Assembly (NCBI RefSeq): GCF_000982415.1
Contig: NZ_LANI01000020.1
Location: 1-64,000 of the forward strand
DNA length: 64,000 bases
Source: Kiloniella litopenaei
GTDB lineage: Bacteria; Pseudomonadota; Alphaproteobacteria; Kiloniellales; Kiloniellaceae
Direction of reading: 5' to 3'
Of this stretch, positions 56,092 through 64,000 are shown piece after piece (the first letter of the stretch is position 1; each line of letters starts with the position of its first letter). The notes below the pieces were generated by a model that ran no database searches, was not told the DNA's origin, and was given only the letters and a program-made list of their open reading frames with translations. The translations under genes and the position numbers were made by a program.

Positions 56092-57252
56092 TTATTCCCC
56101 TTCTGCCATAGCTGCCAATGTGCGTGTTAACAGTCGTATTTCGCTCCTGATTTCCTGTACAGAACTTTCTCTGCCATTGGTTATGTCACCCGCCAGCTGT
56201 TCAAGGCGCAGGTCCATACTTCGCAGATGTCCTTTAGACGCTTCGTCAATGCCTGAATTTGCAGAGCTTGATTGTTTTTGCGCCAACTGGCTCAGTATTG
56301 GTTTTAGCTGTGCCTGTGTCTCTGCAATGCTGAGCATGACACTTTGTTCTGCACGCATATGATCGGTTAGTGTCGACATGCGCTCTGTTAGGGTGACCAG
56401 GGACTGGTTTGCTCGTACCCGCTCTTCCTCGTCCCGAGACATCGTTCTCTCTAACTTTTCAAGGCTTTCAGCAGTCTGTTCCAGCAAAGCTGATATGTAG
56501 GCAGGAACGGATTGATCGCCCTCGGCACCCGGGCCACCACTGGACAGTTTGGTTATACCAGACAGCCATTCTTCCAGATGGTTCAGGAAACGGTTATGGG
56601 CCTGTCCGGCCTGTAGTTCCAAAAAGCCGAGTACAAGTGATCCGGCAAGTCCAAACAACGACGAACTAAAGGCTGTCCCCATGCCGGATAACGGCGTGGC
56701 CAAGCCGGATTTCAATTCATCAAACATGGAAGAGGGATCATCGGCTGTTGTGCTAAGGCCAGCGATGGTATCGCCGACAGCATTGACTGTTTCTAACAAC
56801 CCCCAAAAAGTACCCAGAAGGCCCAGGAAAATCAGCAGGCCAATCAAGTACCTGGAAATATCATGGCTTTCTTCTATACGGCTTTGAATGCCATCAAGAA
56901 GGGTCCGCATGGAAAGCGTGGAAAGACTTAGTTTGCCTTTCTTTTCACCGATCATCGTTGCCATGGGGCCAAGAAGTCTTGGCTCTCTGACTTCATTCAT
57001 AGAGCCAGCAAAGACCAGACCGCCTTCGGTTTCACGTTTAAGATGTTCGAGCCAAGCCAGTTCTGGGTTAAGTGATAGGACCTGTCTGAAGATGTATATA
57101 ATTCCCAGAAAAAGAACGCCTAGAATCATACCGTTCATAACCGCATTGGCCATGAAAGCTTCGTGAAGACTTGGTGCAAGTGCTGCAACAGCGAGACTAA
57201 CTATCCCTAAGAAAATCCCCATTCGGATAAGGTAGCGTGTTGGCCGTTTCAT
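56092..57252 (-). CDS. MotA/TolQ/ExbB-like proton channel protein
   Basis: This is a 386-residue protein with TM helices at about 10-60 and 140-215 (GLLIFLGLLGTFWGLLETVN and GMGTAFSSSLFGLAGSLVLG), the MotA/TolQ/ExbB channel fold. The C-terminal 150 residues are helical and soluble. It is upstream of the OmpA-domain protein in a two-gene operon (6 bp gap), the usual channel-plus-anchor pairing. Confidence 0.87.
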   Translation of the reverse strand: MKRPTRYLIRMGIFLGIVSLAVAALAPSLHEAFMANAVMNGMILGVLFLGIIYIFRQVLSLNPELAWLEHLKRETEGGLVFAGSMNEVREPRLLGPMATMIGEKKGKLSLSTLSMRTLLDGIQSRIEESHDISRYLIGLLIFLGLLGTFWGLLETVNAVGDTIAGLSTTADDPSSMFDELKSGLATPLSGMGTAFSSSLFGLAGSLVLGFLELQAGQAHNRFLNHLEEWLSGITKLSSGGPGAEGDQSVPAYISALLEQTAESLEKLERTMSRDEEERVRANQSLVTLTERMSTLTDHMRAEQSVMLSIAETQAQLKPILSQLAQKQSSSANSGIDEASKGHLRSMDLRLEQLAGDITNGRESSVQEIRSEIRLLTRTLAAMAEGE

Positions 57253-57355
57253 GCGTTAAGCGCCCTCTGGTGTTTAGAAACTCTTCTGCAGGCTACAGCT
57301 TTTATTAGGCAAAACTAAGACAGCTATTTCCCGTGACAGAGAGTCGGTCAAAGAA

Positions 57356-58915
57356 TTAGTTCTGAATTGGGATGATTTCTACCCGGTCCGGATTGCCATT
57401 TTTAGCTTTATTTCCCAAGGCACGGACATGCATTCTTGTACTCGGAATGCCCCTTTCCATAAGAACTCCTCTCACCGTGAGCGCGCGCGAGAGTGAGATC
57501 CGACGAGCCTGGGCATTGCTTTCGTTGTCACCTGCATAGGCTAACAGCTGTACAACTTTGCTATCGTCGGCCAAAAGTTGATCTGCGAGGGTGTTCAATT
57601 GCGCTTTAGCTTCAGAGCTGAGGTCAGCATCACTTGGCTCAAACAAAAGTTGAATAGGCCCAAGTTCGTCTGGGGATGTAATAGCAGCTGTTTCATCAGT
57701 GGGTAACAAACCTGTAGGAGATGACGTTGCTTCTGTCTCTGTTGGTGGCGGCGGCGGAGCTAAGGTCTCAGTACTTTCCGTCAGGGTCGTTTCCGCAATT
57801 GTTGGGGCCGATGGAATTGCTGTCTCAGAAATTGTCTCGGATGGTTCCGGTACCGGTGGCGGGGCCAATACAGGTTCTGCTGTCACTGTTTCAATCTTTG
57901 GCGCAGGTGCCGTAACCGATGGTGTCGGTGTTGTTACAGTTGGGGCAGGGGCGGAGAATGTCGTGCCTTCTTCTGTAGCAGAAGTAGCAGTGGTTGTTTC
58001 GACAGTTTCTTCGACTTTCGATGGCTTTGGAACAACAGCTTGTGGTGTTGCAACTGGCTCAAGATCGGTTGGCTGTGTCTCTTCTACAACAGGCGCCGGT
58101 GGAATTATGGACCGAGGTGCCTCAGCTTGAGTAACGGGCGCCTGATTGTCCGATGCCTGACTAATTGGTTCGGTTGTCGGTTCTGGCGCTGGTGCGACAG
58201 ACGCTGTTTGTGTCACAGGTGCCTGTGATGGTGTTCTCTTTACAGCCGGTGCGTTTTGTACAACACGGTTTCCACCATTGGGGGGTGGAACCAACAATTG
58301 GGACTGTGGCGAAAAGGCTGGAACCTGTGATGGATACTGTGGTTGTTGCCCTGTACTTGCGACATGTGAACTGGATACCTGTGACAAGGGAACCAATGGT
58401 TGCCCATAAGGATTATAAAGGCTGGATCCTGTCGCTTGGCCAGGTTGTTGTGGGTAGCCGCCCTGTGCATAGGGATTTTGACCATAGCGTTGTTGCCAAG
58501 AATTATAGGCATTATAAGCTTGGGCATTTCCCTGCGCCGAGTAGGGATTTTGGTTATATCCAGACCCTTGAAAATCTGCGAAGTTATTTATAGTCACTTG
58601 GCTATGGGGGAAACTTGCAGGTGGAAAAAGTAGGTTTCCGGGTCTGCTTAGATATTGATTGCTACCTGCACCGGGATAGCCTGCTGGGACCGGTTGTGCT
58701 CCATAAGAATATCCGTTGGAATAGGCTGGTACTGATCCGATTAGCTGTTCATTAACATAAACGCCAGAACTGCCAGACCCGCCTATGATCGTTGTGTTCT
58801 GTGCAAATACGGTTGATGTACTACATAGAAGTGCGAGCGTGGCACAGCTAGCCTGTAACATCGTTGAGCGATTTTGGTGTCTATTTTTATGCATATAGCT
58901 CATAGGCTTGAACAA
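57356..58915 (-). CDS. Secreted OmpA-family protein with low-complexity linker
   Basis: This 519-residue protein has a signal peptide (ending near STVFAQ), a Gln/Tyr/Asn/Gly/Pro-rich region (about 60-200), a Pro/Thr/Val/Glu-rich linker (about 220-420) and a C-terminal OmpA-like domain (about 425-519, LLFEPSDADLSSEAKAQL and RISLSRALTVRGVLMERGIP). It would bind peptidoglycan and span the periplasm. The TTG at 58915 has GGGGGA 7 nt upstream and is favoured over ATG at 58903. It lies 100 bp upstream of the MotA-like operon on the same strand. Confidence 0.8.
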   Translation of the reverse strand: MFKPMSYMHKNRHQNRSTMLQASCATLALLCSTSTVFAQNTTIIGGSGSSGVYVNEQLIGSVPAYSNGYSYGAQPVPAGYPGAGSNQYLSRPGNLLFPPASFPHSQVTINNFADFQGSGYNQNPYSAQGNAQAYNAYNSWQQRYGQNPYAQGGYPQQPGQATGSSLYNPYGQPLVPLSQVSSSHVASTGQQPQYPSQVPAFSPQSQLLVPPPNGGNRVVQNAPAVKRTPSQAPVTQTASVAPAPEPTTEPISQASDNQAPVTQAEAPRSIIPPAPVVEETQPTDLEPVATPQAVVPKPSKVEETVETTTATSATEEGTTFSAPAPTVTTPTPSVTAPAPKIETVTAEPVLAPPPVPEPSETISETAIPSAPTIAETTLTESTETLAPPPPPTETEATSSPTGLLPTDETAAITSPDELGPIQLLFEPSDADLSSEAKAQLNTLADQLLADDSKVVQLLAYAGDNESNAQARRISLSRALTVRGVLMERGIPSTRMHVRALGNKAKNGNPDRVEIIPIQN

Positions 58916-59006
58916 TTTCCATCCCCCAGGATGATTCCCAAATGTGAATCTTTGTCCGTAGCTTAATGCTCATAGAGGGATACGACAATAGGGAAGGCTA
59001 AAAGAA

Positions 59007-59035
59007 ACAAAGGCTCATCCATGATGAGCCTTTGT
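59007..59035 (-). terminator. Terminator of the inositol monophosphatase gene
   Basis: A 13-bp perfect stem ACAAAGGCTCATC around a CAT loop; on the minus strand it is followed by TTCTTTT. It lies 37 bp past the suhB-like stop. Confidence 0.85.
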
Positions 59036-59072
59036 AAAATAGTCAAAACTGAGATGTTGTAAGAGCGGAAAG

Positions 59073-59873
59073 CTAGTATTTACCGGACTCTTTGAACAAT
59101 TTAACCATCTTGGGATGCAGATCAATATTTGCGCAGAGAATGCTTTGGCTTTTGAGCTTGAAGGCCCGACCATCTATTTCTGTGACTGATCCACCAGCTT
59201 CTTTTACAAGCAGCAAGCCAGCAGCAACATCCCAGGCAGAGAGGTCTCTTTCCCAGAAAGCGTCATAGCGACCAGCAGCAACGTATGCCAGATCCAGCGC
59301 AGCTGCGCCCCATCTGCGAATGCCTGCGGTCTGTGCCATGACAGCATTAATTTCCCGAAGGAATGGTCCCCTGTCACCGCGACCAAGGAATGGTGTGCCA
59401 GTGGCAATGATAGTGCTATCCAGGCTGACACGACCAGAAACGCGCAGGCGGCGATCATTCAGGTAGGCGCCATTGCCTTTTTCGGCTGTGTACATTTCAT
59501 CCTTGATCGGATCATAGACAACAGCGGCGACAATTTCATCGCGAACTTCCAGGGCAATGGAAATGGCAAAGTGCGGCAAACCGTGTAAGAAGTTTGTTGT
59601 TCCATCCAGGGGATCAATGATCCACCGTTCGTCTTTACTTTCGCCTTTTTCTTCCCCGGCTTCTTCAGTCAGAAATCCAAATTCAGGACGGGCTTTTTTC
59701 AGCTCCTCTTTTAGGATTTTCTCGGCTTTAAGGTCTGCTGTTGATACAAAATCAGCAGGTCCTTTTTTTGAAACCTGTAGGTTTTCTACTTCACCAAAAT
59801 CGCGTTTCAGGCTACGGGCAGCTTTTTCAGCGGCGCGGATCATAACCGTAATACGGGGGGAGCGATATACCAT
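59073..59873 (-). CDS. suhB: Inositol monophosphatase family protein (SuhB-like)
   Basis: This is a 266-residue Mg-dependent phosphatase. Metal ligands are in LTEEAGEE, WIIDPLDGTTNFLHGLPHFA and SAWDVAAGLLLVKEAGG, all intact. It hydrolyses inositol-1-phosphate in vitro; SuhB also binds RNA polymerase in E. coli, and the role here is not decided. Next to efp in the leftward cluster, as is common in this class. Confidence 0.92.
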   Translation of the reverse strand: MVYRSPRITVMIRAAEKAARSLKRDFGEVENLQVSKKGPADFVSTADLKAEKILKEELKKARPEFGFLTEEAGEEKGESKDERWIIDPLDGTTNFLHGLPHFAISIALEVRDEIVAAVVYDPIKDEMYTAEKGNGAYLNDRRLRVSGRVSLDSTIIATGTPFLGRGDRGPFLREINAVMAQTAGIRRWGAAALDLAYVAAGRYDAFWERDLSAWDVAAGLLLVKEAGGSVTEIDGRAFKLKSQSILCANIDLHPKMVKLFKESGKY

Positions 59874-59974
59874 CGAAATTACTTTCCGTGTTCAGGAGGC
59901 CTAGCTCTAGGGCCGTGTATTAAGAGGGGCCTGTCTCAGTCCCCCCTGTGTAAACGATTAATCTTTATAAAGGA

Positions 59975-60541
59975 TTAGTCTTTGGCGCGTTCCACATAAC
60001 TGCCGTCGGCAGTGTTAACAACAATGCGTGTGCCAGCTGCGATATGTGGTGGAACCAAAATACGGGCACCATTATCAAGTACGCCGGGTTTATAAGAAGA
60101 GGACGCTGTTTGCCCTTTGACAACGGCATCAGCTTCGACAACTTCACAGATAACGGTATCTGGCAGGACGACAGAGATTGGTTCTTCTTCGTAAAGTTCA
60201 ATAGAAACGGTCATGCCGTCCTGAAGGAAGATAACAGGTTCGCCAACCATGTCTTCATGCAGAGAAATTTGCTCGTAGGTTTCATTGTTCATGAAGGTAA
60301 GCATGTCGTCTTCACGGAACAGAAACTGATATTCGATCTGATCAAGGCGAACACGATCAACATCTTCACTGGCGCGAAAGCGCTCGTTCATTTTGGTACC
60401 ATCGCGGATATCTTTAAGTTCTACCTGGAGGTACGCTCCACCTTTGCCCGGTTGAGTGTGTTGAGTTTTCATGGCGCGCATCAGGCGGCCTTTGTGCTCA
60501 ATAATATTGCCAGGGCGAATGGCATTACCGTTAATTTTCAT
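59975..60541 (-). CDS. efp: Elongation factor P
   Basis: This is a 188-residue EF-P with three OB-like domains. The tip loop [10 protein letters not shown] places the modifiable Lys at 33, so EpmA-type beta-lysylation is expected. [22 protein letters not shown] is the C-terminal signature. It relieves ribosome stalling at polyproline. It lies between thiE-like and suhB-like genes. Confidence 0.96.
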   Translation of the reverse strand: MKINGNAIRPGNIIEHKGRLMRAMKTQHTQPGKGGAYLQVELKDIRDGTKMNERFRASEDVDRVRLDQIEYQFLFREDDMLTFMNNETYEQISLHEDMVGEPVIFLQDGMTVSIELYEEEPISVVLPDTVICEVVEADAVVKGQTASSSYKPGVLDNGARILVPPHIAAGTRIVVNTADGSYVERAKD

Positions 60542-60627
60542 AATCTGTGCCCGTCTTCAGTTGTCAAATAACATCAATTAGTGTGTGTACTTTTATTTCG
60601 CTGGGGAAACTATCAGGTCCTAAGCGT

Positions 60628-61281
60628 TCAGGCAATCGCCTCGTTTACTTCTGTGACTGCCGTTGTCGGATTATCTGTATGGTTCCATATGGCGGTTTGG
60701 ATGGCAATGAAGTCAGCCCCGGCAGCTGCATGTGATTTTATGGCTTCAATAGGGATATCATCCATGGACACGCAAGGTGGCGTCATCATTGTTTGCCACC
60801 AGGTCAAAAGCTCCAAACCTTTGGGGCCGCCTTCTTCAAATTCACGAACATCCGGATCATCAATTTCGGGTAAGGGGCGTCGGTTATTAAAGGCAACGTA
60901 ATCGGCCCCGGCCTCGCCAACCAGAATCGCGTCATGTCTGGATATACCACAGTCCACGCCAACGATATAATCTGCACCTAAAAACTCGCGCGCTTCTTTA
61001 TAACGATCAGCATTATTAAGGTGTACACCGTCACACCCCAAAGCTTTGGCGTTCTGAAAATCATCTTCTATGAGAAAGGCAATATCCCGTTCCTGTGTCA
61101 CAGGTCTTAGTATTTCGACTGCCTTTTCCAGCGTTGCCGGGGTGTTCGCTGTCCCGCTAAGTAAAACACAGGAAATCCCGCCACCGTCCAAAGCCTGAAT
61201 ATACGAGGATTTGAACCGTTCGACGTCTTTTTCATCAGACAACAGGTCTGTGGGGGTAAGAAGATAGATTTCTGAATTCAT
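60628..61281 (-). CDS. Thiamine phosphate synthase-like protein (ThiE family, divergent)
   Basis: This is a 217-residue TIM-barrel protein of the ThiE family: DIAFLIEDDFQNAKALGCDG and VHLNNADRYKEAREFLG correspond to the ThiE DGVHLGQ region, and GEAGADYVAFNN to the GADYIGFG region. The Lys/Arg of the N-terminal QLREK strand and the downstream TxTK pyrophosphate loop are not visible (RRPLPE instead), so true thiamine synthase activity is doubtful. It lies between gap and efp. Confidence 0.75.
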   Translation of the reverse strand: MNSEIYLLTPTDLLSDEKDVERFKSSYIQALDGGGISCVLLSGTANTPATLEKAVEILRPVTQERDIAFLIEDDFQNAKALGCDGVHLNNADRYKEAREFLGADYIVGVDCGISRHDAILVGEAGADYVAFNNRRPLPEIDDPDVREFEEGGPKGLELLTWWQTMMTPPCVSMDDIPIEAIKSHAAAGADFIAIQTAIWNHTDNPTTAVTEVNEAIA

Positions 61282-61414
61282 GTCTTTTCATACCTAAGCG
61301 GGTGAAGGCTGGCAATGGATAGAAAAGAATAGCTCATATCACAAAAGCGAATAGGTCGTGTCAAAAAAGCATGAAAAAGATATGAAAAAGCGTGCTTCAA
61401 CAAGGTCAAAAGAA

Positions 61415-61438
61415 AATGGGGTTCAGATGAACCCCATT
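61415..61438 (-). terminator. Terminator of gap
   Basis: AATGGGGTTC/GAACCCCATT stem with a 4-nt loop and a T-rich stretch (TTCTTTT) on the minus strand, 26 bp past the gap stop. Confidence 0.88.
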
Positions 61439-61463
61439 CACATGCATTGAAAATCTGTTTCTT

Positions 61464-62474
61464 TTACAGATGTTTTCCCATTGCGACCGCTGTGTCCAGC
61501 ATCCGGAGACTAAAGCCCCATTCGTTATCGTACCAGGCCAGAACACGAACAAAGTTACCACCGATAATCTGTGTTTGTGTTGTATCAAAAACAGACGAGA
61601 ACGGGTTGTGATTGAAGTCACAGGAAACCAGTGGAAGGGCATTAATACCCAGAACGCCTTTCAGGTACCCTTTTGAGGCATCAATCATCGCGTTATTGAT
61701 TTCTTCAACCGTGGTATCCCGCTCAGCAGTAAAGGTGAGGTCAATACAGCTGACATTGGCGGTTGGAACGCGAATTGCGTTTCCTTCCAGCTTGCCTTCC
61801 AGCTCTGGAAGAACCTCGCCGATTGCGCGGGCAGCACCTGTGGATGTCGGGATCATTGAAACGGCGGCAGCACGGGCACGGCGCAAGTCTTTATGCTTGG
61901 AATCAACCGTTGTCTGGTCACCTGTGTAAGCATGCGTGGTTGTCATAAAACCGTTCTTGATCCCGATTTGGTTCTGAAGAACGTCAACAACCGGGGCCAG
62001 GCAGTTTGTTGTGCACGATGCGTTGGATACAATTTTATGGTCGGCCTGAAGCTGTTTGTGATTAACACCGTACACGACAGTCAGATCACAACCTTTTTTG
62101 GCCGGGGCAGAGATTAAAACTTTCTTTGCACCACCAACCATGTGAAGGGATGAGCCCTCTACATTGTTAAAGGCACCTGTGCATTCCAGTACAATATCAA
62201 CACCATAATCGCTCCATGGCAATTTAGCCGGGTCACGATCATGCAGCATTCTGATTTTCTTGCCGTTGATAATGAGGTTTTCTTCATCCGCATCGACCTC
62301 GGCATTGAGGGTACCGTGAACGGAATCAAACTTAAGCATATGGGCGTGGATAGAGGGATCGCCAGATGCGTTAATAGCAACGATTTCGATGTCGTCACGA
62401 TTGGTTTCAATTGCCCCACGAAGCGTGAGGCGACCAATGCGACCAAAACCATTGATTCCAACTTTGACTGTCAT
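61464..62474 (-). CDS. gap: Type I glyceraldehyde-3-phosphate dehydrogenase
   Basis: This is a 336-residue GAPDH. GINGFGRIGR starts the Rossmann fold, the catalytic Cys is 154 in SNASCTTNCLAP, and the C-terminal AWYDNEWGF is intact. The residue after Asn in the cofactor loop (VAINASGDP) is Ala36, where NAD-specific enzymes have Asp, hinting at relaxed or NADP preference (inference). Second-last of the tkt-fba-gap-thiE-like run. Confidence 0.95.
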   Translation of the reverse strand: MTVKVGINGFGRIGRLTLRGAIETNRDDIEIVAINASGDPSIHAHMLKFDSVHGTLNAEVDADEENLIINGKKIRMLHDRDPAKLPWSDYGVDIVLECTGAFNNVEGSSLHMVGGAKKVLISAPAKKGCDLTVVYGVNHKQLQADHKIVSNASCTTNCLAPVVDVLQNQIGIKNGFMTTTHAYTGDQTTVDSKHKDLRRARAAAVSMIPTSTGAARAIGEVLPELEGKLEGNAIRVPTANVSCIDLTFTAERDTTVEEINNAMIDASKGYLKGVLGINALPLVSCDFNHNPFSSVFDTTQTQIIGGNFVRVLAWYDNEWGFSLRMLDTAVAMGKHL

Positions 62475-62536
62475 GGTTTGGAACCTATTTTCTTTATTTA
62501 GTTACAAATGTTTGAGGCTTTTGCCTCTTAATACAA

Positions 62537-62560
62537 CACCCCAGCCTTTCGGATGGGGTG
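62537..62560. other. Intercistronic hairpin between fba and gap
   Basis: CACCCCA (62537-62543) pairs with TGGGGTG (62554-62560) around a 10-nt loop. No T-run follows on the minus strand, so it may stabilise or process the mRNA rather than terminate it. A smaller GAGGC/GCCTC hairpin lies at 62514-62527. Confidence 0.5.
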
Positions 62561-62576
62561 CTCATTAGGGTGAAGA

Positions 62577-63575
62577 TTAATCGAGGGTGCCTGTCGACGC
62601 CCTGCTATTATCTTCGGCTCTTTTCAAAAACGCCTGTTGCATTGCATCGGCATTTTCTTTTTTACCAGCCCAAGCTTTGAGGGGGGCTGCCTGTAGCGCA
62701 CGACCATAAGAGAAGCTGAGCTTCCATGGCAGGTTGCTACTGATCTTGTTCATGGCGTTGAGATGATTTGTTGCCTGTTCATCACTTTGACCGCCGGAAA
62801 GGAAAACAATGCCCGGAACAGCAGCTGGTACACAACGCAAGAGGGTTGCAACGGTGCGTTCAGCGACTTCTTCGACAGAATTTTGTTCGGGACAATCCTG
62901 TCCGGCAATCACCATGTTTGGCTTTAGAAGAATACCTTCCAGTTCGACTTCCTGATTTGCCAATTCGGCAAAAACGGAACGAAGGACTTCTTCGCTAATT
63001 GCCTGACAAACATTGATGTCATGATCGCCGTCCATCAGGATTTCTGGCTCAACGATGGGAACCAGCCCGGCTTCTTGTGCAAGCGCAGCGTAACGTGCCA
63101 AGGCATGAGCATTCGCGCTGACAGCGGCAAAGCTTGGAGTTTCATCTGTGATTTTATAAACGCCGCGCCATTTGGTGAATTTGGCACCAAGCTTGGCATA
63201 TTCTTTCAAACGATCTCGCAGGCCATCGAGACCTTCGGTGATTGTTTCGGCATCGTGTCCGGCAAGTGGCTTGGCACCAAGATCAACTTTAATACCGGGG
63301 ATAATGCCCTGATCCTGAAGTACCTTGCTCAGGGGCGTGCCATCAGCTGCATTCTGACGAAGAGTTTCATCATAGAGAATGACGCCGCTGATAAAGTTAT
63401 TCCCGCCTTTCGCCCGGAACAGAAGTTCGCGGTAATCGCGACGAGAGTCTTCGGTTGACTCAACACTTATTGAATCAAATCGCTTTTTTATGGTGCCTGT
63501 GCTCTCATCAGCGGCAAGAATACCCTTGCCGCTGATTACAAGAGCTTGTGCAATATCTGCAAGTGATTCAGTCAT
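62577..63575 (-). CDS. Class I fructose-bisphosphate aldolase
   Basis: This 332-residue Schiff-base aldolase starts near GKGILAADESTGTIKKRF, with VPIVEPEILMDGDHDI and the catalytic Lys in LEGILLKPNMVIAGQ. Uses no metal, unlike the class II aldolases of many bacteria. It lies between tkt and gap on the minus strand. Confidence 0.94.
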   Translation of the reverse strand: MTESLADIAQALVISGKGILAADESTGTIKKRFDSISVESTEDSRRDYRELLFRAKGGNNFISGVILYDETLRQNAADGTPLSKVLQDQGIIPGIKVDLGAKPLAGHDAETITEGLDGLRDRLKEYAKLGAKFTKWRGVYKITDETPSFAAVSANAHALARYAALAQEAGLVPIVEPEILMDGDHDINVCQAISEEVLRSVFAELANQEVELEGILLKPNMVIAGQDCPEQNSVEEVAERTVATLLRCVPAAVPGIVFLSGGQSDEQATNHLNAMNKISSNLPWKLSFSYGRALQAAPLKAWAGKKENADAMQQAFLKRAEDNSRASTGTLD

Positions 63576-63604
63576 ATCTAAAATCCTTTAACAGATCCCA
63601 AGCT

Positions 63605-64000
63605 TTATAGACGTGCTTTAACCGCGTCTACGATTGCTTCAGGTGTAATTTTAAACTTCTTGTAGAGTTGATCAATCGGGGCTGACGCACCGAAATCAGT
63701 CATCCCGACAAATGCACCCTGTGATCCAATCCACTCGTGCCATCCAAACGGAAGAGCAGCTTCAACGGCAACTGTAAGCGTACCGGGGGAGAGAACTTCG
63801 TCACGATAATGCTGTGGCTGTTGTTTAAACAGTTCCCAGCATGGCATGGATACAACAGCTGTACCAATGCCCATTTCTTCAAGAAGTTTCTGGCCTGCAA
63901 TCGCAATTTCAACTTCGGAACCCGAAGCAAGAAGTGTTACCTGGCGGTCCAGAACAGACGGGTTGAGGATATAAGCACCGTAACCAGAATAGTTTACGGA
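63605..64000 (-). CDS. tkt: Transketolase, C-terminal part (cut by window edge)
   Basis: About 132 C-terminal residues are present: SGSEVEIAIAGQKLLEEMGI, VVSMPCWELFKQQPQHYRDE and EAALPFGWHEWIGSQGAFVG are the transketolase C-domain. The rest lies to the right of the window. It is the first gene of the tkt-fba-gap-thiE-like cluster in transcription order. Confidence 0.95.
   Translation of the reverse strand, partial: SVNYSGYGAYILNPSVLDRQVTLLASGSEVEIAIAGQKLLEEMGIGTAVVSMPCWELFKQQPQHYRDEVLSPGTLTVAVEAALPFGWHEWIGSQGAFVGMTDFGASAPIDQLYKKFKITPEAIVDAVKARL

Noticed and set aside
1-64000. CRISPR arrays, tRNA and rRNA genes
   Set aside because: No regularly spaced repeats and no cloverleaf or rRNA-like sequences were seen in the intergenic spaces.

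Overview
The window is from an alphaproteobacterium, most likely a marine Rhodospirillales-like lineage (inference; no rRNA gene is present to confirm it). The evidence is a set of families typical of that class: a proton-translocating transhydrogenase split into pntAA/pntAB/pntB, a COQ9-type protein divergent from rpsU, a DUF1013 (TrcR-like) regulator, DUF1192, DUF1465 and two DUF465 proteins. No tRNA, rRNA or CRISPR array was found.

Bases 1 to about 19,300 form an AT-rich accessory island. From the left it holds a nonsense-mutated IS3-family transposase tail; a leftward three-gene operon of an MmeI-like DNA methyltransferase, an SF2 helicase and a GIY-YIG nuclease (candidate restriction/defence module); and a leftward, translationally coupled five-gene operon of two large tyrosine recombinases, a 250-aa protein, a 159-aa HTH/coiled-coil protein and a RecD-like SF1 helicase. 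Beyond these lie an AT-rich spacer ending in a 17-bp inverted repeat, two small conserved proteins, a divergent BrxR/CapW-like WYL regulator, a frameshifted IS200 copy, a mosaic of IS fragments, a secreted protein and an orphan Imm53 immunity gene.

Bases 19,339 to 64,000 look like ordinary chromosome. The region 19.3-31.6 kb carries lipid and solute genes: an LplT-PlsC-acyl-ACP synthetase fusion, a BCCT transporter, a long-chain acyl-CoA ligase, an M3 oligopeptidase, a Cds1-type PLP enzyme and an ABC1 kinase. At 31.9-35.1 kb is the pnt operon, whose PntAA has an unusual Lys/Ala-rich tail. At 35.3-44.3 kb are an Hsp70-like protein, rpsU/def/coq9, an Nmad3 protein, purEK, a diguanylate cyclase, two DUF465 proteins, a TIGR02444 protein and ubiX.

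The region 44.6-52.6 kb has prpE, the TrcR-like regulator, a quinone oxidoreductase, DUF1192, an AEC transporter, 3-hydroxybutyrate dehydrogenase, Hsp20, DUF1465 and rpmE. The region 52.8-59 kb has a half-size ABC exporter, a MotA/MotB-like envelope pair and a low-complexity OmpA protein. The right end (59-64 kb) is a leftward cluster whose transcription order is tkt (cut by the window), class I fba, gap, a thiE-like gene, efp and an inositol monophosphatase gene; no pgk lies inside it.

Functionally the core links carbon metabolism (tkt/fba/gap, propionate and 3-hydroxybutyrate use), redox and quinone functions (pnt, UbiX, COQ9, ABC1 kinase) and envelope maintenance. The island combines mobility genes with apparent anti-invader genes.
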